A DNA stretch of 40,802 bases, taken from Desulfocapsa sp. (lineage in GTDB: Bacteria > Desulfobacterota > Desulfobulbia > Desulfobulbales > Desulfocapsaceae). The stretch lies in NCBI GenBank assembly GCA_016765495.1, contig JAESPV010000003.1:13116-53917 (forward strand). Direction: 5' to 3'. The notes beneath the pieces were generated by a model. That model did no database searches. It worked only from the letters and a program-made list of their open reading frames with translations, and was not told where the DNA came from. The first letter of the stretch is position 1, and every line of letters starts with the position of its first letter. A program made the position numbers and the translations under genes. This document shows, one piece after another, positions 16,582 to 24,749 of the stretch.

Positions 16582-17598
16582 TCACCCCATGGGGTACAAA
16601 ATATCTTTGTGCACTGCATCGCATTTACGCAACACATCTTCAGACAACTCAAGATCAATTGCAGCTATTGAATCATCAAGTTGTTCTACGCTTGTCACCC
16701 CGATAATAGTAGATGCGACAATATCAAACTGTTTGCTCCAGGCAACGGCAAGTGTTGCGGAAGAGATACCAGCTTCAGAAGCAATCTCCATATAGCGGGC
16801 TGTGGAGGCAAGGGTTTTTTCATTTACAAAACGTCCCACCATTGCCTGAATCCTGGGGTCAGGATCCTTGGCATAACTGCTAAAACGCCCTGCCACATTC
16901 TGGTTCGTATTGTATTTACCGGTCAACACTCCGCCAGCCATGGGAGAGTAAGGAAGCAGGGAGATTTTTTCACTTCTGCACATCTCAAGCATCTCATCAA
17001 TAAATCTGCGATTAAGTAAAGAGAAATTATTCTGGATGGACTCAAAGCGTTTATAGCCATGATATTTAGAGATCATATTGGATTTGGTTGTTCCGTAGGC
17101 TGTATCGTTTGATGTCCCGAGGTACCGTACTTTTCCCGAACGTACCAGACTGTCAAAAGCCTCCATGGACTCTTCTCTTGGAACAACAGAGTCCGGCCAG
17201 TGCATCTGATACAGGTCAATGTATTCACACTTCAAGCGGCGGAGACTTCCCTCCACTCCCTTTATGATATGGTGGGCATCCATTGCCGTAAGACCAGCCC
17301 GTACCGGCGGAACAAACCAGCCGGAAGCAGCACCTGCAACCTTTGTCGCAATAATCAGAGAATCTCTGTTCTTTCCCTGCAACCACTCACCAACAATTTC
17401 CTCGGTAATACCTATGGTATCAGCACGTGGCGGAACCGGATATACCTCTGCCGTGTCAAAGAAATTTATCCCGGCATCACAGGCCGTATCCATGATTGCA
17501 AATGCTGTTTTTTTGTCACACATGGAACCAAAGGTCATGGTACCAAGACAGACGGGGCTTACTCGCAAACCACTTCGGCCAATATATCTATAATCCAT
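16582..17598 (-). CDS. Aldo/keto reductase
   Basis: This 338-aa NAD(P)H-dependent (alpha/beta)8 oxidoreductase has the full catalytic tetrad: D48 and Y53 (FFDTAEVYP), K86 (IIATKVAG) and H133 (YQMHWPDS). The cofactor-binding end is visible in VAWSKQFDIVASTIIGVTSVEQL. The form is close to the YajO/Tas group of bacterial aldo/keto reductases. The ATG has a good AGGAG. It lies 23 bp after the CvfB-like gene in the same direction, so both are probably co-transcribed. The substrate is unknown. Confidence 0.92.
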   Translation of the reverse strand: MDYRYIGRSGLRVSPVCLGTMTFGSMCDKKTAFAIMDTACDAGINFFDTAEVYPVPPRADTIGITEEIVGEWLQGKNRDSLIIATKVAGAASGWFVPPVRAGLTAMDAHHIIKGVEGSLRRLKCEYIDLYQMHWPDSVVPREESMEAFDSLVRSGKVRYLGTSNDTAYGTTKSNMISKYHGYKRFESIQNNFSLLNRRFIDEMLEMCRSEKISLLPYSPMAGGVLTGKYNTNQNVAGRFSSYAKDPDPRIQAMVGRFVNEKTLASTARYMEIASEAGISSATLAVAWSKQFDIVASTIIGVTSVEQLDDSIAAIDLELSEDVLRKCDAVHKDILYPMG

Positions 17599-17621
17599 CG
17601 TTAAACTCCTTGTGTTTCACA

Positions 17622-18455
17622 TCAACTGACAAGTGAAATCCCGCTGGGATCAATGCGTATAATCCTCTTTTTGTAAAGAGCCCCAATCGCTTTTTTAAAC
17701 ACCTTTTTACTGACTCCGAAAAGGCAATAAATATCATCAGGTGGACTTTTATCGGTAACAACAACCTTACCGCCATGCTCTTTTATAATACCAAGAATGG
17801 CCTGTGCAACATCATCCACTTCCTGGTAGCCTGATTGCTGCAGGATCAGGTCAATCTTTAGATCTTCCCGTATTTTTTTAATATATCCTTTTAGCTGCTG
17901 ACCAATTGCAATCTTTTGGAACACCTCATTCTTATAGATCATACCGGCATGTTCCCGGTTAATAAGTGCCCGGTAGCCCAAATCTGTCTGCTCAAAAAGA
18001 ATAAGCTCCACCTCTTCTCCTTCTTTGTACGCAGGAGCTTTGGAACTCAAAAAATTATCCAGCCTGGAAGAAGCTATTATGCGATTTGTTTTTTCACTGA
18101 GAAAGATAAAGACGACATAGGGCGCCCCCTTTATCATCGATTGTTGTTGTTCCCCCTTTGGTACAAACAGGTCATTGTCCATTCCCCAGTGGAGGAAAGC
18201 CCCTGCAGATGTTACAGAGACAACCTGCAAAGTGGCAAACTCACCAACTGTGGCGTAAGGTTTTTGGGTTGTTGCCTGCAGATGACCGTCTTTATCTAAA
18301 TAAACAAAGACTTCAATCTCTTGACCCTCCCGGTACCTGGCAGGCGCATCCTTTTCTGGTAGAAGAATATCCCCGGACCCTCCAGTATCGAGATGAATGC
18401 CATGGGGCTCCGTTCCTTTTATTCTCAACGTATTTATTCTGCCAATCTGTAGCAT
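17622..18455 (-). CDS. S1-domain RNA-binding protein, CvfB-like
   Basis: This 277-aa protein has the CvfB architecture. Tandem S1/OB-like domains start at MLQIGRINTLRIKG and continue through GDILLPEKDAP, ATLQVVSVTSAGAFLHWG and DNDLFVPKGEQ. A third S1-like segment (LINREHAGMIYKNEVFQKIAIGQQLKGYIKKI) is followed by a C-terminal winged helix (YCLFGVSKKVFKKAIGALYKKRIIRI). CvfB proteins bind RNA; in Staphylococcus one affects virulence gene expression. It is the first gene of a two-gene unit with the aldo/keto reductase. Confidence 0.88.
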   Translation of the reverse strand: MLQIGRINTLRIKGTEPHGIHLDTGGSGDILLPEKDAPARYREGQEIEVFVYLDKDGHLQATTQKPYATVGEFATLQVVSVTSAGAFLHWGMDNDLFVPKGEQQQSMIKGAPYVVFIFLSEKTNRIIASSRLDNFLSSKAPAYKEGEEVELILFEQTDLGYRALINREHAGMIYKNEVFQKIAIGQQLKGYIKKIREDLKIDLILQQSGYQEVDDVAQAILGIIKEHGGKVVVTDKSPPDDIYCLFGVSKKVFKKAIGALYKKRIIRIDPSGISLVS

Positions 18456-18942
18456 GTCTCTCTCTAAACAGTATTATCAAAATGACGATCTCAAAAAAAT
18501 CTCGATCGCCTCCAAATGGATCAATGCCAAAAAATGAAGTCGAAAAGGTCAATATTGCCAATTAGAACATGATCCTCGCCAGACGTCATGTTCAGGGGGG
18601 CATAGTAATATAGCACTGCCTGAACAGATTACGATCTTATTTTAAGGCATACCAGTTTTGCGCCTTTTGTGGACATTTAAAATCTATCGGATATAATGCC
18701 CTTGTCCCAAGGCAGGGAGAAATCATTGAACTGTAATTTTCTTCTGCCGCTGCTTTCATGGTTGCAAAGGCGGTTAAGGCCTTGGAATACAACCGGAGTG
18801 AAGTGTCGGATATCAGGGTGTTGATCCCGTACCTTCCAAACATATAAACATAAATAGTAGTCGAAGAGCAGAAGAAATGTTGAAACTGTTTTACAGTTGT
18901 CATACGTTTTTGTTCATAACCATCATTTAAAGGAGATAAGTC
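18456..18942. other. 487-bp interval without a defensible gene
   Basis: This gap separates the CvfB-like gene from the next plus-strand gene and should contain promoters for both. A perfect 7-bp stem, GTTCAGG at 18590-18596 with CCTGAAC at 18619-18625, is present. A minus-strand open frame (18637-18969) has a protein-like C-terminus but no ribosome site and overlaps the next gene, so I do not call it; it could be a decayed gene. Nothing else stands out. Confidence 0.4.
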
Positions 18943-19260
18943 ATGTCTAAGCAAAAAGGCCCGAAACATTATCGTCGTTTACAAAAACGTTTCCCTAAAG
19001 TTCTGGATGCAGTACAAAATCTGGGTTCGACAATCCGAAAAGCCGGTCCGCTTGATAACAAGACATCGGAACTTATCCAGCTGGGAGTAGCCGCTTCATC
19101 AGGGTCAGTCGGAGCTGTAAACTCTCATGCCAGAAGAGCACTGGCGGCTGGAGCAAGTGAAGAAGAACTGCAGCACGCTCTGATTCTCCTTATTTCAACC
19201 ATCGGCTTTCCCAAGGTTGCGGCTGCTCTCGCCTGGGTGGAAGAAGTGCTGGAAAACTGA
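18943..19260 (+). CDS. Carboxymuconolactone decarboxylase/AhpD-family protein lacking the CxxC
   Basis: This 105-aa small helical protein starts at an ATG behind AAAGGAGATAAG. The segment LIQLGVAASSGSVGAVNSH then ARRALAAGASEEEL matches the CMD/AhpD core. In redox-active members two cysteines (CxxC) lie four residues before the conserved histidine; here they are S55 and A58, while H62 is kept. It therefore cannot act as a disulfide peroxidase partner like AhpD, and might keep a decarboxylase-like or unknown role. A strong stem-loop follows the gene, so it is probably monocistronic. Confidence 0.85.
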   Translation: MSKQKGPKHYRRLQKRFPKVLDAVQNLGSTIRKAGPLDNKTSELIQLGVAASSGSVGAVNSHARRALAAGASEEELQHALILLISTIGFPKVAAALAWVEEVLEN

Positions 19261-19302
19261 TTCGGTCGATTTGTGTTTTAAATTCGTACTGGTTTTGAAA
19301 GT

Positions 19303-19330
19303 CCGTTGAATAGATGCTCCTATTCAACGG
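19303..19330 (+). terminator. Stem-loop after the CMD-family gene
   Basis: Arms CCGTTGAATAG (19303-19313) and CTATTCAACGG (19320-19330) are perfect complements with a 6-base loop, 43 bp after the stop codon. The bases after it are A-rich and not T-rich, so it is an atypical terminator or an mRNA-end stem. Confidence 0.5.
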
Positions 19331-19437
19331 GCAAAATAAATTACGAGATGCTTCAAAGCATTCACTACATTCTTTTCACATAACCGGTCTCATGTGTCAA
19401 GTACGTATACGTCACAGATATTCTCCGGAAAGAATGA

Positions 19438-19482
19438 TTGACATTGATTTCGTTTTAACGTAAAATATTAGTCTAATTTTAC
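19438..19482 (+). promoter_or_regulatory. Promoter with overlapping palindromic operator for the first DtxR-like gene
   Basis: TTGACA (19438-19443) and TAAAAT (19461-19466) are separated by exactly 17 bp, a near-consensus sigma-70 promoter. An imperfect 23-bp inverted repeat at 19460-19482, with the perfect core ATTAGTCTAAT, covers the -10 and the expected start site. A dimeric repressor bound there would block transcription, so autoregulation by the DtxR-like protein encoded 32 bp downstream is likely, though unproven. Confidence 0.7.
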
Positions 19483-19514
19483 TGCTTCTCCCCACAAGTC
19501 ACAAGGCAAGGATT

Positions 19515-20021
19515 ATGATGGCTACTAAAAACAAGCTAACTGCAAGCCAGGAAGATTATCTTGAGGCGATTTACCATATCTCCTCCGCAAAGATGGCCTC
19601 CCGGGCAAAAGACATCTCTACTCGTCTCAATGTACGGGCGTCCTCCGTCACAGGGGCACTCCGAACTTTAGGGAAATTGGGTCTTGTCAACTATGCTCCG
19701 TATGATTTAATCACATTAACCGATGAAGGCCGTGTTGTTGCTGAGGAAATAGTACGTCGACATAAGGCTCTGCAACACTTTCTGATTAATGTGCTTGGTG
19801 TTGGTCAGGAAGAAGCTGACGAAGCTGCGTGTAAGATGGAGCATTCTGTGCCCAAGGACATTGTCGACCGGTTTGTGAAGTATGCCGAATATGTGGAGAA
19901 ATGCCCGAAAGGAGGTATTACCTGGGATTCCGGATTTGGTTATTATTGCAAACACGGCTGCACCGAGGAGAATTGCAAACATTATTTGGGCGATTTTTCT
20001 GATAAAAAAATCATCAAATAA
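19515..20021 (+). CDS. DtxR/MntR-family metal-dependent regulator (first copy)
   Basis: This 168-aa protein has an N-terminal winged helix-turn-helix (TASQEDYLEAIYHI, ISTRLNVRASSVTGALRTLGKLGLVNY) followed by the DtxR dimerisation and metal-binding domain. Likely metal ligands are D14 and E17 (MntR-like), H83, and C106, E109 and H110 in AACKMEH. The last motif is the C-x-x-E-H form of DtxR/IdeR. The mix leaves Fe(II) against Mn(II) open, but the adjacent feo genes argue for iron. It lacks the SH3-like third domain and instead ends in a Cys-rich tail (YYCKHGCTEENCKH). Start ATG 19515 or 19518 follows AAGGA. It lies 473 bp ahead of feoA. Confidence 0.88.
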   Translation: MMATKNKLTASQEDYLEAIYHISSAKMASRAKDISTRLNVRASSVTGALRTLGKLGLVNYAPYDLITLTDEGRVVAEEIVRRHKALQHFLINVLGVGQEEADEAACKMEHSVPKDIVDRFVKYAEYVEKCPKGGITWDSGFGYYCKHGCTEENCKHYLGDFSDKKIIK

Positions 20022-20494
20022 AAGCTGGAATAATTTGTTGTTGTCTGTTTGTGTTGCTTTTTTTTCTTACAGCGTTTTTCTATGCTCGCTGACTTAGACT
20101 TTTGTAAGTCCCCGCACCACCCCGCTTCTTTCTCGATTCATACCTGCGCATATTTTTCTGTATCAGAAAATCAATATTTCTGTGGGAATTTTTCTGTGTA
20201 AGGTGTCCGTTACTGAATACCAAACATCTTCTGCCCGTAGACATCCTGTTCACTATATCCCGTTCTAGGCTTGCAATATAGTTGCCTTGAGCGAGTTTCT
20301 TGTCAGCTCCGCACTAATCTCACAGGGGATAGTAATTTTGGCACACCTAAGATAACGCTTGACTCGAAGCGATTAGCAAGTTAATTAATTGGGTAAATGG
20401 ATTGCTCGAAAAACCTTCTTTGGGAAAAGGTTGAGAAGAACGGGTGTATCACTTGGCAATTTTTTAAAAGTTATGACATTAAGGGAACGTGTGA
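20022..20494 (+). promoter_or_regulatory. 473-bp feo upstream region with candidate promoter
   Basis: No gene is visible. The best promoter is TTGACT (20359-20364), a 17-bp spacer, and TAATTA (20382-20387), about 110 bp before feoA. An ATTA-N6-TAAT dyad at 20372-20385 lies across the spacer and -10 and weakly resembles the ATTAGTCTAAT operator of the upstream regulator. A short hairpin (GACTTA 20091-20096 with TAAGTC 20105-20110) lies after the regulator gene. A Fur-box-like sequence was looked for and not seen. Confidence 0.45.
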
Positions 20495-20764
20495 ATGGGT
20501 TCTGAGAAACAACAAGTGCAACAGAAAAACAGAGGGCCATCTTTTCCACTTGCTCTATCCAGTGTAGGTGAAACAGTCCGCATTGTTATGATTCGTGGCT
20601 GTGGAAAAATGAAAGAACGTCTCTTGAGTATTGGGCTTCAGGTAGACGACAGTATTGAAATAGTTCAATGTCGTGAAAAGGGAGCAGTTTTGGTTGCCAA
20701 AGATGACAATCGTTTTATGCTAGGCGGCGGCATGGCACAAAAAATATACGTTGTAAAGGAGTGA
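20495..20764 (+). CDS. feoA: FeoA-type SH3-like protein (first copy)
   Basis: This 89-aa protein has a FeoA core: LSSVGETVRIVMIRGCGKMKERLLSIGL followed by ..DDSIEIVQ.. and a closing LGGGMAQKIYVV. FeoA is a small cytoplasmic SH3-fold protein that supports ferrous-iron uptake by FeoB. This copy carries about 17 extra N-terminal residues rich in Gln and Lys. It starts at ATG 20495 after AAGGGAA and is followed after 3 bp by a second feoA. The C-G-K motif near residue 36 is typical. Confidence 0.9.
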   Translation: MGSEKQQVQQKNRGPSFPLALSSVGETVRIVMIRGCGKMKERLLSIGLQVDDSIEIVQCREKGAVLVAKDDNRFMLGGGMAQKIYVVKE

Positions 20765-20767
20765 GAG

Positions 20768-21001
20768 ATGGGGCACACACTTTCAGATTTTGGTGTAGGG
20801 ATGACTGGTAAGATAGTTGGTTTTGGAAAAGGAAACAAAGAGTACAGGCGGAAATTGTTAGCTATGGGACTGATCAAGGGAACAGAGTTCACTGTAAAAC
20901 GAGTAGCCCCAATGGGTGATCCTGTTGAAATCACAGTGCGTGGATATAGCTTAACCTTGCGCAAAGATGAGGCGGCCGTGATTGCAGTGGAGGGAGTTTA
21001 A
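20768..21001 (+). CDS. feoA: FeoA-type SH3-like protein (second copy)
   Basis: This 77-aa FeoA-family protein reads GMTGKIVGFGKGNKEYRRKLLAMGLIKGTEFTV, then APMGDPVEITVRGYSLTLRKDEA, the most canonical FeoA ending. It is clearly different from the first copy and not a recent duplicate. A strong AGGAG lies over the preceding stop codon. Its own stop ends 1 bp before the feoB ATG, so feoA-feoA-feoB form one unit. Tandem feoA genes before feoB are common in anaerobes. Confidence 0.92.
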   Translation: MGHTLSDFGVGMTGKIVGFGKGNKEYRRKLLAMGLIKGTEFTVKRVAPMGDPVEITVRGYSLTLRKDEAAVIAVEGV

Positions 21002-21002
21002 T

Positions 21003-23333
21003 ATGAGTGATCGTACTATTGGCGTGGTTGGGAATCCAAACTGTGGCAAAACGACTCTGTTTAATGCCCTTACCGGTGCAAAACAGCGGGTAGGAAATTG
21101 GCCGGGAGTGACCGTTGACAGAAAGTTTGGATATTACCAGCATGGGCGCTATTCAATTGAAGTTGTCGATACGCCGGGAATCTATTCCCTGTCAGCTGCC
21201 TCTGTCGATGAAGAAGTTGCCAGAGATTACTGTCTTTCGGGTGAGGCCGATCTTATTGTTAATATTGTTGATGCGTCCAATATTGAGCGGAATTTATATC
21301 TGACAAGCCAGCTCCTTGAAATGCGTGTTCCTCTGCTTGTTGCGTTAAATATGATGGATATAGCAAAGGATCGGCAGATTGAAATCGATGTTGATGGTCT
21401 TTCCAGGCAGCTTGGGTGCCCTGTTGTCCCCATGGTGCTTGCCAAAAATAAAGGCATTGAAGAGCTCAAGGATGTGATCAATACAGCGGCTTATGAAACA
21501 AAAGTATCCACAGCTACAGTCACGTATCCTGTAGAAATACAAGAAGCTGCAACAGAGCTTCTTCCCCTTGTTGAATCGGTGGCAGCCGATAAGAAATGGA
21601 ATGCACAATGGATGGCGATAAGACTCCTTGAAGGCGATGATCAGGTGTTAGCCGCTGCAAGTCAGGCAGCTGTAACAAAAGCGGAAGAATTGGGGCAATC
21701 CATTGAGGATAAGCTTGAAGATGAACCTGATATCCTTATTGCTTCTGCTCACTATGGTTTCATCAATTGGTTGACAACGGATACGGTAAAGAAAAAGGGT
21801 GAAATAAAATCCTCGGTGTCAGATAAAATTGACAAGGTTGTTCTCAGTCGTGCTTTTGGTATCCCAATATTTCTTGCTGCCATGTATCTAATGTTCATGT
21901 TCACTATTAATCTTGGCGGAGCATTTATTGACTTCTTCGATCAATTTGCAGGGACCATTTTTGTTGACGGGTTTGGTTCTATTCTCACTTCCATAGGCGT
22001 TCCTGTGATATTAAAAACACTTCTAGCCGATGGTATAGGTGGTGGTATTCAAACCATGGCCACCTTTATTCCGCCAATTGGCTTTATGTTTTTGTTTCTT
22101 TCATTTCTTGAAGATTCCGGATACATGGCACGTGCTGCTTTTGTTATGGATCGTTCCATGCGTGTTATCGGTCTGCCAGGGAAATCGTTTATTCCAATGC
22201 TTGTAGGCTTTGGTTGTAACGTCCCTGCAATTATGGCAACCAGAACTCTTGAAAACGAACGTGATAGAATATTGACCATTATGATGAACCCCTTCATGTC
22301 CTGTGGCGCAAGGTTGCCGGTGTATGCACTTTTTGCAGCTGCTTTCTTCCCCACAGGTGGGCAGAATCTGGTCTTTCTCCTCTATCTGATCGGTATTGCT
22401 TTTGCGGTACTGACTGGTCTTATTTTGAAGAGTACTTTGCTGAGGGGAGATATTACTCCCTTCGTCATGGAGTTACCTCCTTATCATCTCCCCACTGTTA
22501 AGTCTGTACTTCTGAGAACTTATGAACGGCTGGTCACTTTTATTGTGAACGCAGGTCGTGTACTGATTCCGGTTATTATGGTACTCGCATTCTTAAATTC
22601 CTTGGGAACTGATGGAACATTTGGCAACGAAGATACTGAAAAATCAGCTCTTTCTTCCATGAGTAAAGTCATTACTCCGGTACTCTACCCTTTAGGTGTT
22701 ACCGATGACAATTGGCCTGCAACAGTGGGTATTTTCACAGGTATCTTTGCCAAGGAAGCAGTGGTTGGAACCTTGAATTCCCTTTATGGTGGTATGGACA
22801 CCTCAATAGCAGTTGAAGCAGGTGCCCAGCCTGAGGAGGAAGCGGGATTCTGGGGTGCACTTGCAGGTTCTTTTGCAACCATTCCTGCAAACTTATCTGA
22901 TCTTGCCGGTACCGTACTTGATCCGCTGGGACTTTCTGTTGGTGATGTCGGAAGCTTTGAAACAGCTGCTGAAGAGATGGAAGTAAGCGTTGGTACATTT
23001 GGATCCATGGTGACTCTGTTTGGTTCTAAAGTAGCGGCTTTTTCTTATCTTCTTTTTGTTCTTCTTTATTTTCCGTGCAGTGCTGCAATTGCTGCCGTGT
23101 ATCGGGAAACTAACTTGGCGTGGACAATGTTTACAGGATTCTGGACAACATTCCTTGCCTATTTTGCAGCCACGATTTTCTATCAGACAGCCACTTTCAC
23201 CAGCCATCCGGCAAGCTCGATGATGTGGATAGCAGGAGATCTATTGGCTCTGGGGGGGGTGATTGCAATTATGAAAGTACTTGGAAGTAAAAAACAGGCT
23301 AGTCTTTCGCTTGCTGCAGGTGCCAACGCGTAG
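21003..23333 (+). CDS. feoB: Ferrous iron transport protein B (FeoB)
   Basis: This 776-aa inner-membrane Fe(II) transporter carries an N-terminal G-protein domain: G1 GNPNCGKT (10-17), G3 DTPG (56-59) and G4 NMMD (116-119). The GDI region follows, then a polytopic domain with two Gate repeats (the first with GFGCNVPAIMATRTLENERDR). Length is normal. ATG 21003 was chosen because it has GGAGGGAG upstream; the open frame extends 7 codons further but overlaps feoA. An atypical terminator-like stem follows the gene. It is the transporter of the iron island, under probable control of the flanking DtxR-like proteins. Confidence 0.97.
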   Translation: MSDRTIGVVGNPNCGKTTLFNALTGAKQRVGNWPGVTVDRKFGYYQHGRYSIEVVDTPGIYSLSAASVDEEVARDYCLSGEADLIVNIVDASNIERNLYLTSQLLEMRVPLLVALNMMDIAKDRQIEIDVDGLSRQLGCPVVPMVLAKNKGIEELKDVINTAAYETKVSTATVTYPVEIQEAATELLPLVESVAADKKWNAQWMAIRLLEGDDQVLAAASQAAVTKAEELGQSIEDKLEDEPDILIASAHYGFINWLTTDTVKKKGEIKSSVSDKIDKVVLSRAFGIPIFLAAMYLMFMFTINLGGAFIDFFDQFAGTIFVDGFGSILTSIGVPVILKTLLADGIGGGIQTMATFIPPIGFMFLFLSFLEDSGYMARAAFVMDRSMRVIGLPGKSFIPMLVGFGCNVPAIMATRTLENERDRILTIMMNPFMSCGARLPVYALFAAAFFPTGGQNLVFLLYLIGIAFAVLTGLILKSTLLRGDITPFVMELPPYHLPTVKSVLLRTYERLVTFIVNAGRVLIPVIMVLAFLNSLGTDGTFGNEDTEKSALSSMSKVITPVLYPLGVTDDNWPATVGIFTGIFAKEAVVGTLNSLYGGMDTSIAVEAGAQPEEEAGFWGALAGSFATIPANLSDLAGTVLDPLGLSVGDVGSFETAAEEMEVSVGTFGSMVTLFGSKVAAFSYLLFVLLYFPCSAAIAAVYRETNLAWTMFTGFWTTFLAYFAATIFYQTATFTSHPASSMMWIAGDLLALGGVIAIMKVLGSKKQASLSLAAGANA

Positions 23334-23351
23334 AAACCTGTAAAACAATAT

Positions 23352-23389
23352 AAAGAGAGGGAGTGGGGTAGTTTTCACCCTTCTCTTTT
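23352..23389 (+). terminator. Stem-loop between feoB and the feoC-like gene
   Basis: AAAGAGAGGG on the left pairs imperfectly, with bulges, with CACCCTTCTCTTTT on the right, ending in a T-rich run (TCTTTTCTTT). It may terminate or attenuate transcription after feoB, lowering expression of the accessory genes behind it. Confidence 0.5.
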
Positions 23390-23429
23390 CTTTAACCGTA
23401 CTTGTTAGGGAATCCTAAGGGAGGAGTCC

Positions 23430-23651
23430 GTGACCCCCATTGAAATACGAAAATATCTCCAGGAACGAAAACTCGCTACACTGTATGATATTGCACTCCA
23501 TTTCAGAACAACAACAGAGGCGATTGTTCCCATGCTTGATCTCTGGGTGAAAAAAGGGAAGGTGAAAAAACATTCCGGTGGCCTTGGCTGCAATAAAGGT
23601 TGTTGTAAATGTGATCCTGCCACCATTGAAACGTATGAATGGCTTTCTTGA
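23430..23651 (+). CDS. FeoC-like winged-helix protein with C-terminal Cys cluster
   Basis: This 73-aa protein starts at a GTG preceded by GGGAGGAG. Residues 1-47 form a small winged helix (IEIRKYLQERKLATLYDIALHFRTTTEAIVPMLDLWVKKGKVKKH), as in FeoC. The tail holds C54, C58, C59 and C61 in GCNKGCCKCDP, the spot where FeoC proteins carry cysteines that can bind an iron-sulfur cluster. FeoC is a small regulator or stability factor for FeoB. Its end overlaps the next gene by 17 bp. Confidence 0.75.
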   Translation: MTPIEIRKYLQERKLATLYDIALHFRTTTEAIVPMLDLWVKKGKVKKHSGGLGCNKGCCKCDPATIETYEWLS

Positions 23652-24192
23652 TGGAGCAGGAAAAAGTATTGCAACAGTTCTGGTCACCGGTATACGCAAA
23701 GAAGAACTTGCCTTTGGTAAACAGGTTTCCAGGTTATTGGTGAAAAGCGGAATCCAGATTGTAGTGATTGACAATGGGCTCAGCCATGAGAGAGCCTATT
23801 GTAAAAGCGGGTTTTATCATTCAACAGCTCGCAGGGAAAAACTTGATCTGCTTATTGATCTACATACAGGAATTAATGAAACAGGAAGGTGTGTTGATAT
23901 CTTATCAGCAAACACACGTTTTCTGAAAACAATGGATGGTTTACTGAAGGGAGTTGAAAAACATATTTTTTCAGCACCCAGAGAAGAACGTTTATACGAA
24001 ATCATCCAAACCGATACCAAGAGTACAGAAAAAGATTCGTCATTCTCGGTATGTCATACGATTATTCCAGAGAAAGTCTGGAACTTTTGTCAATGTATCC
24101 ATGCTGGGTTGAAAATTTATCTCAATAAATCCGGTCAGGGATCTTCTTCAGATTGGGAGTACTCCTGCCGTACTTGTTCACATGCTGATTGA
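23635..24192 (+). CDS. Unrecognised protein in feo locus, distant AstE/AspA-like fold possible
   Basis: The frame from ATG 23635 gives 185 aa and overlaps the feoC-like gene by 17 bp; no other in-frame start lies nearby. I cannot name the family. The order VTGIRKEELAFGKQ, then LLIDLHTGINETG, resembles succinylglutamate desuccinylase/aspartoacylase proteins (HGNE motif, then DLHTG). If so, the first zinc motif is lost (RKEE in place of HGNE), which would leave a catalytically dead scaffold. The C-terminus ends in CRTC-SH, possibly binding a metal. Its place between feoC and a DtxR-like regulator suggests an iron-related role. That is inference only. Confidence 0.5.
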   Translation: MNGFLDGAGKSIATVLVTGIRKEELAFGKQVSRLLVKSGIQIVVIDNGLSHERAYCKSGFYHSTARREKLDLLIDLHTGINETGRCVDILSANTRFLKTMDGLLKGVEKHIFSAPREERLYEIIQTDTKSTEKDSSFSVCHTIIPEKVWNFCQCIHAGLKIYLNKSGQGSSSDWEYSCRTCSHAD

Positions 24193-24229
24193 TTCACTCA
24201 ATTCTTACTACGTGGTTTAAAATGCCGTT

Positions 24230-24694
24230 ATGAAACAAAATAAGAAAGTAAAACTTAGTGCCAGCCTGGAAGACTATCTGGAAGCAATCTACCTGATCTG
24301 CAAAGACGATGGCGAGGCGCGGTCCAAGAAGATTAAGGAGCATTTGCAAGTGAGCGGCCCGTCAGTTACTGAGGCGCTGCAGTTGCTTGCAGAGAAAGGG
24401 CTGGTTAATTATGCCCCTTATGAAAGTATTACCCTTACCCCAGAGGGGGATGAACTTGCCCGTGATGTATTACACCGTCACGAAACACTGCGGGATTTCT
24501 TTATTGATGTGTTGGGTATTGATGCCAAACTTGCAGATGAAGGAGCATGCAAGATGGAGCATGCGGCCTCTGCAAACATTATTGATCGGATGGTTAAATA
24601 TACAAAATACCTCAAAATAGAATGTAAAGAATATGGCTGTGATAAAGTGAATTGCTTTGAAAACTATTTGAAAGAAAAAGAGAAAAATACCTGA
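24230..24694 (+). CDS. DtxR/MntR-family metal-dependent regulator (second copy)
   Basis: This 154-aa paralogue of the regulator at 19515 matches it through the winged helix (LSASLEDYLEAIYLI, LQVSGPSVTEALQLLAEKGLVNYAPY) and the metal domain. Ligands are D15, E18, H84, C107, E110 and H111 (GACKMEH). It too lacks the SH3-like domain and ends in a short Cys-containing tail (CKEYGCDKVNCFENY). It closes the feo operon, 37 bp after the AstE-like gene, so its level would rise with feo expression. Having two paralogues at the two ends of one locus is unusual and suggests one is a master repressor and the other a feedback sensor. Confidence 0.87.
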   Translation: MKQNKKVKLSASLEDYLEAIYLICKDDGEARSKKIKEHLQVSGPSVTEALQLLAEKGLVNYAPYESITLTPEGDELARDVLHRHETLRDFFIDVLGIDAKLADEGACKMEHAASANIIDRMVKYTKYLKIECKEYGCDKVNCFENYLKEKEKNT

Positions 24695-24749
24695 AATGTC
24701 AGAGGTTAAGGGAATGTGGGTACCATGAATAATATGCCGATATACAGTT

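Noticed and set aside
16568..16582. ATTTCC-TTC-GGAAAT hairpin between the SpoIIM-like and aldo/keto reductase genes
   Set aside because: Its last base falls in the reductase stop codon and it has no T-run, so it is too weak to call a terminator.
18637..18969. 110-codon minus-strand frame before the CMD-family gene
   Set aside because: It has no ribosome site, overlaps the start of a well-supported plus-strand gene and matches no family known to me. It was kept only as a note in the gap entry.
20155..20196. Three TTTCTG repeats upstream of feoA
   Set aside because: The spacing is irregular (22 and 14 bp) and the sequence is AT-rich, so chance is enough to explain them.
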